DNA of 64,000 nucleotides from Candidatus Polarisedimenticolia bacterium (GTDB lineage: Bacteria > Acidobacteriota > Polarisedimenticolia > Gp22-AA2 > AA152): assembly GCA_036004685.1 (NCBI GenBank), contig DASYRE010000025.1, positions 1 through 64,000 on the forward strand, written 5' to 3'. The first letter of the stretch is position 1. Every line of letters begins with the position of its first letter. Both the position numbers and the translations under genes were made by a program. Under the pieces are notes generated by a model, which did no database searches, was not told the DNA's origin, and worked only from the letters and a program-made list of their open reading frames with translations. Below, one piece after another: positions 47,490 through 54,104 of the stretch.

Positions 47490-49196
47490 ATGTCGAGCTC
47501 CGGCAGGCCCAGCGAAGGAAGTCCGCGCTGGCAGACAGCTCTCGGCCCGCTTCTCCTCGGCGCCGCGTTCCTCCTTCCCCTCGTGATCATGGGCGGCAAG
47601 TCGGCCACGTTTGACGAGGTGGCCCACCTGCCGGCCGGCTATTCGTATTGGAAGACCCACGACATTCGGATCAACCCGCAGCACCCGCCGCTGATCAAGG
47701 AGCTTTGCGCCCTGCCGCTGCTCTTCCTCGACGTCGTGATGCCCGTCGACGCCGCGACGCTGGCGAAATCTCAGGTGCCGCTCACGTTCCAGTGGGGATT
47801 CGGCAAGCGCTTCCTTTACACCCAGGACGCCGATCGGATCCTGTTTTGGGGCCGCGTCCCGGCGGTGCTGCTGTCGCTGGGCCTCGCGGCGCTGGTCATG
47901 GTCTGGGCGGGACGGCTCTGGGGCGGCGCCGGCGCGCTTCTCGCCCTGTTTCTCTACGTTTTCGATCCGACGGTGACGGCGCACGCACAGCTGGTGACGA
48001 CCGACGTGGGGCTCGCCTTCTTCGCCACGCTGTTTCTCTTCGCGTTGCGGCGCGCCCTCGATTCTCCTTCCGTGCCGCGGCTGATCCTGTCGGGAGCGGC
48101 CCTCGGGCTGGCGCTGGGCGCGAAGTTCTCCGCGGTGATCCTGATTCCGATCGCCGCCCTGCTCGCCGGCCTGGCGGCCTGGCGCGGCGCGCCTAGATCG
48201 GCTCCCTCTCAGGGGTCGAAACAAAAGGCCGGCGAAGGCGGGCGGCGCGCCGCGAGCCCTCCCAAGCCGGGCTCCGCGAGGGCGCTTCCGGGAGGAACGC
48301 CGCTCGGAAGAGTCGCTTTCTCCCTGGGCGGGGTCGCGGCGATGACCGCGATCGCCTTCCTGGTGGTTTGGGCCCTCTACTTCTTCCCCGGCGATCCCCT
48401 TTTCTACCTCAAGGGATACCAAGTCGTGAACCGGGACCACGATCCCAACTACCTCCCGTATCTCCTCGGGGAGCTGCGGCCGGGAGGCTGGCGCTCTTAC
48501 CTCCTGATCGCCTACCTGGTGAAGACGCCGATTCCGACGCTGCTGATCCTCGCCGCCTCGGTCGTGGTGTTCTTGCGCGGCCGCCGGGCGTCCTTCATCG
48601 ACGAGGCTTTTCTCCTCGTTCCGGGGCTGGCGTTCTTCGCCGGCTACTCGCTGACTGCCGACAACCTGGGGGTGCGCTACCTGATCCCCTGCTTTCCCTT
48701 CTTCTTCATCTTCGCTGCCCGGCTCGTCCCCGCGGCCGCCGCCGGGCGGCGCCTGGCGAAAGGGGCGCTGGCGGCGGCGCTCGTCTGGATCCTCGTCGAA
48801 TTCGCCGCCGTCTGGCCGGATCATCTTTCGTACTTCAACGAGATCACGGGGATCCCGCCGCGCGGGACGGAGTGGCTCGACGACTCGAACGTCGACTGGG
48901 GGCAGGGATTGATCCAGCTGCGGGACTATCTCGGCGAGCATCCGATGGAAGGGTACCGCTTCTGCTACTTCGGCAGCGGCGAGCCTTCCTACTACCGGAT
49001 TCAAGGGACGCCCATCTCCGTCCGGGCGCTGGCCTCCCCCCCGGCGCCGGGGAGCTACATCCTCAGCGCGCATTGCGTCGCCCGCGCCCGCGCCGAGCTG
49101 GTCCGGCTCTACGGCGAAGGAGCGGGGAACTGGCTATCGCACCGGAAGCCGGCCGCGGTGGTGGGGCACGCCTATTACGTTTATCAGGTTCATTGA
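47490..49196 (+). CDS. GT-C / family 39-like membrane glycosyltransferase (paralogue 2)
   Basis: This 568-residue protein is organised like the gene at 43692. The acidic loop is ATFDEVAHLPAGYSYW, followed by INPQHPPLIKELCALPL; a run of hydrophobic helices follows, and a soluble stretch has WLDDSNVDWGQGLIQLRDYL. A positively charged linker around residues 235-270 interrupts the helices. It likely transfers a sugar or similar group from a lipid carrier on the outer face of the inner membrane (family-based inference). ATG 47490 lies about 100 bases from the divergent TMTC-like start. It converges with the PP2C operon 13 bases later. Confidence 0.84.
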   Translation: MSSSGRPSEGSPRWQTALGPLLLGAAFLLPLVIMGGKSATFDEVAHLPAGYSYWKTHDIRINPQHPPLIKELCALPLLFLDVVMPVDAATLAKSQVPLTFQWGFGKRFLYTQDADRILFWGRVPAVLLSLGLAALVMVWAGRLWGGAGALLALFLYVFDPTVTAHAQLVTTDVGLAFFATLFLFALRRALDSPSVPRLILSGAALGLALGAKFSAVILIPIAALLAGLAAWRGAPRSAPSQGSKQKAGEGGRRAASPPKPGSARALPGGTPLGRVAFSLGGVAAMTAIAFLVVWALYFFPGDPLFYLKGYQVVNRDHDPNYLPYLLGELRPGGWRSYLLIAYLVKTPIPTLLILAASVVVFLRGRRASFIDEAFLLVPGLAFFAGYSLTADNLGVRYLIPCFPFFFIFAARLVPAAAAGRRLAKGALAAALVWILVEFAAVWPDHLSYFNEITGIPPRGTEWLDDSNVDWGQGLIQLRDYLGEHPMEGYRFCYFGSGEPSYYRIQGTPISVRALASPPAPGSYILSAHCVARARAELVRLYGEGAGNWLSHRKPAAVVGHAYYVYQVH

Positions 49197-49209
49197 ATTG
49201 ATTTGAGTG

Positions 49210-49968
49210 TTAGGAGGCTTGGATCAGGACGGCGGTGACGTTGTCCCAGCCGCCGTTCTGGTTGGCCAGGGCGACGAGGGACCGGCAGGCTTCGCTCGGG
49301 TCGGGATGTTTCTCCACCGTCTTGAGGATCGCCTCGTCCTCGACCATGGAGCTCAGGCCGTCGGAGCACAGGAGAATCCGGTCGCCCGGCTTGAGCGGGG
49401 TCTCGCTCAGCTCGACGTGCAGCTCCTCGCTGCTCCCCACGGCGCGGGTCAGGATGTTCCGGGCCGGGTGCTTCTCCGCTTCCGCGCGGCTCATGAAGCC
49501 CTTCTCCACCTGCTCGTTGACGAACGTGTGATCGCGGGTGAGCTGGCGAATCTTGTGGTCCCGGATGAGATAGGCGCGGGAGTCTCCCACGTGGCCGATG
49601 TAGCAGGCGTCGTCCGCGACGACGGCGGTCACGACGGTCGTGCCCATCCCCCGCGTGTCCTCCTTCGCCTGCATGTGCTGGACGATCTCCCGGTTCGCCA
49701 GCTTGATGGCCGCCTGAATCCGGTTCTGTCCCGCCGAGAGGTTCTCGTCGAACTCGAACGGCCAGGTGATCTCCGAGTCGTCGTCAGAGATCCGCATGAA
49801 GTCCTGAATCGTGTCGACGGCCAGCTTCGAGGCAACCTCGCCCGCCACATGCCCCCCCATCCCGTCCGCCACGATGAACAGGCCCCGCTCCGGATCGATG
49901 TGGTAGCTGTCCTCGTTCGTCTTCCGCTTCCTCCCCACGTCGGAGAGGCCGGCCGCCGTCACCTTCAT
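49210..49968 (-). CDS. PP2C-type serine/threonine phosphatase (Stp1/PrpC-like)
   Basis: This 252-residue metal-dependent phosphatase has all PP2C motifs: RKTNEDSY (Asp20), VADGMGGHVAGEVAS (Asp35), GMGTTVV, YIGHVGDSRAYLI, LTRDHTFVNEQ, LCSDGLSSMV and WDNVTAVLI. Bacterial members usually reverse Hanks-type kinase phosphorylation; no such kinase is in the window. It is the last gene of a four-gene operon and overlaps the TPR gene by 4 bases (ATGA at 49968-49965). Because the operon begins with a RodZ-like protein, the target may be an envelope or cell-shape complex (inference). Confidence 0.94.
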   Translation of the reverse strand: MKVTAAGLSDVGRKRKTNEDSYHIDPERGLFIVADGMGGHVAGEVASKLAVDTIQDFMRISDDDSEITWPFEFDENLSAGQNRIQAAIKLANREIVQHMQAKEDTRGMGTTVVTAVVADDACYIGHVGDSRAYLIRDHKIRQLTRDHTFVNEQVEKGFMSRAEAEKHPARNILTRAVGSSEELHVELSETPLKPGDRILLCSDGLSSMVEDEAILKTVEKHPDPSEACRSLVALANQNGGWDNVTAVLIQAS

Positions 49969-50906
49969 ATCCGGACCCTTTCCTCGGGACTCAGCTCCTC
50001 CAGCTTGGCCCGCGCCGCCTGGTTCGTCGGCTCCTTGGAGAGGACCGCCTTCAATTCCATCACCGCTTCCTTGACCTCGCTCCCTTCGGAGAGGGTGAAC
50101 GCCAGGTTCAGCCGCGCCGCCAGGTAGTCGGGGTTGCAGTCGATCGCCTGCCGAAACTGCGCGATCGCGGCCGGTCTTACGCCCAACTCGCCGAAGGCCA
50201 CTCCGAGGTAGTTGTGGACGTCGGCGAAGCGCGGGTTGAACAGGACGGCCTGGCCGAGGTCCTCGGCGGCCGCCTCGAAGCGGCCCGCCTGCAGGGCCTT
50301 CAGCCCCCGGCGGTAATGATACGCGAAACTCTGAGGCCGGCGCTGGAAGGCGTCGCGCATGCGCTCGGCCGTTTCCGCCAAATCGCCGCGGGACGCGGCT
50401 TCCAGCGCCCCGCGGTAGGGCTCTTCGATGGCGGAGAGCATCAGGGCGCGGACCTGCTCGAATTCGGCGAGGGCCTCCTGCGTCCGGGCGCAGGACAGCA
50501 GGGTGAAGGCGAGCTGGACGTGCGCCTCCTGGTACGCCGGGTGCGCCTCGACGGCGCGGCGGAACGCGACCACCGCCTCCTCCATCTCGCCCAGCCGGAC
50601 GCGCAGCTGCCCGACACGGAAATGGAGATCGGGGTATTCGGGGGAATCGGCGATCGCCGACTCGTAGCACTCGATGGCGCGGCGCAGATCGCCCGACTCC
50701 TCCGCCCCTTCCCCGGCGGTGATGTGCGTCTGCGTGAGGTAGTACCGGGTCATCTTGAGGTCAGCCTCGTCCAGCTTCTCCGGGGTTTGCAGCGCCTTCG
50801 CAAAGAACTCGATCGCCTGCTTGAACTCGTTGCGATAGAAGTGATAGATGCCCGACTTGAGGTGATAGTTTCCCAGATGGCTGCGCACGCTCTTGAGCAG
50901 TCGCAT
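49965..50906 (-). CDS. Cytoplasmic TPR-repeat protein
   Basis: This 313-residue protein has no signal peptide and is built from TPR units: KSGIYHFYRNEFKQAIEFFAK, AIECYESAIADSPEYPDLHF, AVVAFRRAVEAHPAYQEAHV, GLKALQAGRFEAAAEDLGQA and others. No catalytic domain is seen. ATG 50906 has AAAGGAAG upstream and lies 3 bases after the helical-repeat gene's stop; its own stop overlaps PP2C. The context suggests an adaptor that brings the phosphatase to a target. Confidence 0.85.
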   Translation of the reverse strand: MRLLKSVRSHLGNYHLKSGIYHFYRNEFKQAIEFFAKALQTPEKLDEADLKMTRYYLTQTHITAGEGAEESGDLRRAIECYESAIADSPEYPDLHFRVGQLRVRLGEMEEAVVAFRRAVEAHPAYQEAHVQLAFTLLSCARTQEALAEFEQVRALMLSAIEEPYRGALEAASRGDLAETAERMRDAFQRRPQSFAYHYRRGLKALQAGRFEAAAEDLGQAVLFNPRFADVHNYLGVAFGELGVRPAAIAQFRQAIDCNPDYLAARLNLAFTLSEGSEVKEAVMELKAVLSKEPTNQAARAKLEELSPEERVRI

Positions 50907-50909
50907 GAT

Positions 50910-52016
50910 CTACTTCCTTTTTCCCTTTTCCGCCGGTTTCGTGCGGAGGTCGAAGAGCCGCTTGGCCGATCGACGGATGACCTCGGGGATGTTCTTGTCG
51001 GTGCCGAGGTTCTTGAGGTCCTTGTTGACGAGCCGGTTGAGCATTGTCAAGGAGATTCCCGTGGGAGTCCGCGGGTTGCGCACCAGGGAGTGGGCCACCC
51101 CGTAGGACTTCGTCCAGTCGCGGTGCGTCCCGATGATCCGGAGCACTTCGTCGTTCACGTTGCGCAGGTTGGCGTAGTTTTCGATCTCCTGCTCGTTGAG
51201 CTTGGGGCTCTTCAGGACGGTCGTCGAGACGATCCGGCTCGGATCGCGGATCAGGATCGCCCGCTCTTCGGCATTTCCCTTGATGGCCGCCTGGATCTTC
51301 TCGGCGACGTTCATCCGGACGATCCGCAGGAAGACCGGCGTCCGGCGCAGCGCCTCTTCGGCCGCCTGCTCCTCCGGCGTGAGCGGGATCTCGAGAACCG
51401 GGGCCGGCGTCTCCTCGACGAGCGCCTCGGGCGGCGGCAGCGGCACGTCGCCGGCCGGCTCCTCGGTGGGCGCGGGCGCGACGCGGGCCTGGAAGGCGAT
51501 CTCCTCGTGGCCGACGACGTGCTCCTCCAGCTCCGTGAGGCGGCGCCGGGCGGGGCGCGACAGGGCCTGATTGGCTTTCAAGATTGCCGCGATCGCCGGA
51601 TTCCTCGCCAGCCGGGACTCGTTGCCGATGATCTGATCCAGGACGGAGGCTTCGGAGACCCCCGCGAGATGGAGCAGCGCCTCGTCGCTCAGCGAAGGAT
51701 TCGTGACGAGGCTCGCCAGGAGCGTCGGCGAGGTCCCGGGTCGGCGCGCGAAGTGCTCGAGGACGGCGCCGTCGGTGGCCGGGTCGCCGAGAATCGCGGC
51801 GAGCGCGTCCGCGGGCCAAACGGAAAGCGAGCGCTGCGCCTCGGCGGAGACCTCGGGGTCGCTGTCGGCCGACAGGCGGACCTGGGCCAGGATAGTCTCC
51901 TGTCTTCCCAGCGGCAGGGCGCCGCGCGCCGCCGCCAGCCGGGCGGCCTTGGGCGCCGCCGGATCGAGGACCCTCGCGAGGAGAGAGGCGTGGTCGGTTG
52001 CGGGGGCCGGCGACAT
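50910..52016 (-). CDS. Helical-repeat (LRV/HEAT-like) protein, function unknown
   Basis: I do not recognise this 368-residue protein as a named family. It has no signal peptide. The N-terminal 160 residues look like short alpha-helical repeats of the variant leucine-rich kind (LLASLVTNPSLSDEALLHLAG). A Pro/Glu-rich linker at about 180-215 follows. The C-terminal 110 residues contain a module, STTVLKSPKLNEQEIENYA ... SLVRNPRTPTGISLTMLNRL, that recurs in the protein at 53036-53836. The start overlaps the stop of the RodZ-like gene by one base (TGATG). Likely a protein-binding scaffold acting with the RodZ-like, TPR and PP2C proteins. Confidence 0.7.
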   Translation of the reverse strand: MSPAPATDHASLLARVLDPAAPKAARLAAARGALPLGRQETILAQVRLSADSDPEVSAEAQRSLSVWPADALAAILGDPATDGAVLEHFARRPGTSPTLLASLVTNPSLSDEALLHLAGVSEASVLDQIIGNESRLARNPAIAAILKANQALSRPARRRLTELEEHVVGHEEIAFQARVAPAPTEEPAGDVPLPPPEALVEETPAPVLEIPLTPEEQAAEEALRRTPVFLRIVRMNVAEKIQAAIKGNAEERAILIRDPSRIVSTTVLKSPKLNEQEIENYANLRNVNDEVLRIIGTHRDWTKSYGVAHSLVRNPRTPTGISLTMLNRLVNKDLKNLGTDKNIPEVIRRSAKRLFDLRTKPAEKGKRK

Positions 52017-52966
52017 CAGCGCTCCGGGGTGTTGGGAGGGCAGAGCTCGGCCGCCCGTTCCCGATCGAAGAGGAAATTATCGAGCGCGGCGCCGCGCTCG
52101 CCCAGCGGAAGGCAGTCGTTGCCGTTGATCCGCATCGTGATCGCGCCGGCGTCGGCGCTGCTCAGGCGGATCTCCTTGCGGCAGGTGAGGCGCACCGTGT
52201 CGCCCGCCGCAATCTCCCGGTTGAGGCGCTCCGTGCCGTCGCAGGCGAGCGCGACCCAAGTCGGCTCGGACACCGACAGCGACAGTCCCAGATCGGCGAC
52301 GCGCCACGCGGTTTCCCTCGAGGCAGGGGCGCCTGGCGCGGCCGCGGCGGAGTCCGGGGTCTCGGGGCGCGGGGCCGGCTCAGGGTTCGCCAGGACCGGC
52401 GGCTGGGCGGCGGCGTCGAAGGGGAGGGTCTCCTTGTTCTCCGCGGACGCCGGAGACGAGATCGGGTCTCCGCCCACCTGCGCCTTGGCGGAGCGTTTCG
52501 GAAGCGAGCCGGCCGGCCGCGTCTCGATCGAGGGGCCGCGGAAGGCGATCAGCCAGACGCCGCCGGCGGCCGCCAGCGAGATCGCGGCGAGGCTGCCCGC
52601 CCAGGCCCAGTGCCGGGGGGAGACCTGCCGCCGGCGCGGCGCCGCGGGAGCGGGCTTTGCGGCGGGGATCTCCGGGACCGCTTCGATGTCGGCGCCGACG
52701 TAGCGGGGACGGATGGGCTGAGGGTTCTGCTGGACTCCGAGGTCGAAGAGATAGGAGGTGATCAGCGCCTCGGCGTCGAGCCCGATGAACTTGGCGTAGG
52801 CGCGGATGAAGCCTTTGTTGAAAACGCCTCCCGGGAGCTGGTCGAAGCGGTTCCCCTCCAGAGCCTCCAGGTAGCGCAGCCCGATCTTCGTGGCTTCGCA
52901 GACCTCACGCAAGGAGATCTTCCGGAGCTCTCTCTCCCGTTTCAGGGTCTCGCCGAAAGTCGCCAT
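52016..52966 (-). CDS. RodZ-like helix-turn-helix membrane protein
   Basis: This 316-residue protein has the RodZ layout. Residues about 1-75 are a HTH_25 domain (FGETLKRERELRKISLREVC, with YLEALEGNRFDQLPGGVFNKG). After a short linker comes one membrane helix (WAGSLAAISLAAAGGVWLIAF, about 125-145). Then a Pro/Ala-rich stretch leads to a C-terminal domain of the DUF4115 kind (LSVSEPTWVALACDGTERL). RodZ links MreB to the elongation machinery; here the HTH may bind MreB rather than DNA. No mreB is in the window. The start ATG 52966 has only a weak ribosome-binding site. First clear gene of the operon leading to PP2C. Confidence 0.85.
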   Translation of the reverse strand: MATFGETLKRERELRKISLREVCEATKIGLRYLEALEGNRFDQLPGGVFNKGFIRAYAKFIGLDAEALITSYLFDLGVQQNPQPIRPRYVGADIEAVPEIPAAKPAPAAPRRRQVSPRHWAWAGSLAAISLAAAGGVWLIAFRGPSIETRPAGSLPKRSAKAQVGGDPISSPASAENKETLPFDAAAQPPVLANPEPAPRPETPDSAAAAPGAPASRETAWRVADLGLSLSVSEPTWVALACDGTERLNREIAAGDTVRLTCRKEIRLSSADAGAITMRINGNDCLPLGERGAALDNFLFDRERAAELCPPNTPER

Positions 52967-53035
52967 GGAAGCCGATCCAACGCGGGCCCGAGCCACAACC
53001 GGCGCGGGTGAGGACTCTGGGAGAAGGCCCGCATT

Positions 53036-53836
53036 CTAGGAAACCACTCCATTTCTGTCAACGGCGGCGCGGCGGCTCTGGAGGAGCTGTCTCGCCGTGG
53101 CCCGCACGAGACGCGGCACGACGGCCGAGGAGGCGATTTCCGCCAGCTCCCCGGGGGAAATCCATTCGAGAAATCTCAGGGAAACACCCGGCGGGGTCCT
53201 GGGATGCCGCAGGAGGGATATCCTCACCGCGTGGCGATCCCGCCAGCGCGGGTGGCTTCCCACGGCCGCCAGCACCGGCGCCGGCGCGCGCTCCTCCGAG
53301 CAGAGGGCGACCACTTCGTCCTCGACGAGGCGGGGATTGCCGAGCAACGCCGTGATCACCTCCTGATGAGCATCTCCGCGCAGCAGGGAGATGATCCCGG
53401 GGCCGGCCAGCCGGGCCAGCGCGATCCTCTCCCCCAGCGCCATCTCCTCGACCTTGCTCTTGAGGACCGTTTCCGCCTTCTTTTTCACGGGAGGAGGGGA
53501 GAAAGGGTCCTCGGCGACCTTCACCAGGTCCTTCCAGCGCAGAAAGTGGACCAAGTTGAGCTTCAGCGCCAGGGGGGAGTTTCGATGGACGACGATGTCG
53601 CGCTGGATTTCATATCGGGAGAGCCACTGCTTGTGGGCGGCGATCTTCTGAATCAGGCTGGACGGAAGCGACGGGTTCGAGAGGACGGGGAGGACGTGCT
53701 CTTCGCCGAAAAGGGGATTCTGCAGAGCTCCTTCGAGGTACCGGACGCCGGCGGCGGCGATCCGGAACCTGAGCTCCGCCGCGCCGGCCGCTTTCCCTGC
53801 CTGGAACTCCCCGTTCGATTTCGTATCCGAAATCAT
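53036..53836 (-). CDS. Second LRV/HEAT-like helical-repeat protein, function unknown
   Basis: This 266-residue protein without signal peptide carries two copies of an approximately 95-residue helical module. One begins NPLFGEEHVLPVLSNPSLPS; the second is NPRLVEDEVVALC ... SLLRHPRTPPGVSLRFLEW. The second copy aligns well with the C-terminal module of the protein at 50910-52016. It precedes the RodZ-like gene by 69 bases on the same strand and may be part of the same operon. ATG 53836 is chosen; the frame continues upstream without a better start. No known function. Confidence 0.68.
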   Translation of the reverse strand: MISDTKSNGEFQAGKAAGAAELRFRIAAAGVRYLEGALQNPLFGEEHVLPVLSNPSLPSSLIQKIAAHKQWLSRYEIQRDIVVHRNSPLALKLNLVHFLRWKDLVKVAEDPFSPPPVKKKAETVLKSKVEEMALGERIALARLAGPGIISLLRGDAHQEVITALLGNPRLVEDEVVALCSEERAPAPVLAAVGSHPRWRDRHAVRISLLRHPRTPPGVSLRFLEWISPGELAEIASSAVVPRLVRATARQLLQSRRAAVDRNGVVS

Positions 53837-53940
53837 CCGGCCACCCGCGAGACGCAAGCGTCCAGCGGTCGAATATAGTGCCGGGGGAGGGGAAAGCAAG
53901 AGGAAGCTGTGGAGATCAGGGGAGTTAGCGAAGTATATAA

Positions 53941-54033
53941 CCCGTTTTGACCTGACGGCTGGAAGTCAGCCGCAGGGCAAACGGGTGGCCGGTTTGGACC
54001 CGACGGCTGAGAACCTGCCGCGGGTCAACCCGG
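53941..54033. repeat. Two tandem related hairpins in the intergenic region
   Basis: The first hairpin (53941-53985) has CCCGTTT pairing with AAACGGG and an inner CGGCTG/CAGCCG stem. The second (53989-54033) pairs CCGGTTTGGACCCGACGGC with GCCGCGGGTCAACCCGG. Both share a GACGGCTG core, so they look like diverged copies. They lie between the MtrB-like gene's stop and the helical-repeat gene's start, both minus strand. No T-run follows on either strand, so a classical terminator is unlikely; a repeat element or structured leader is possible. Confidence 0.7.
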
Positions 54034-54104
54034 CCGAGGGTCGAAACGGGTCTTGCTGGCGGACCGGGGTCTTGGGTTTCCGAAGCGCTCGTTCGAGAGG
54101 CTTC

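Noticed and set aside
47388-49073. N-terminal extension of the TMTC-like frame
   Set aside because: Antisense to the GT-C paralogue; low-complexity charged sequence; the first hydrophobic helix starts at 47387.
53941-53985. Intrinsic terminator for the MtrB-like gene
   Set aside because: Stem is good, but no T-run follows on the minus (or plus) strand and it sits well beyond the stop; treated as a repeat/hairpin instead.
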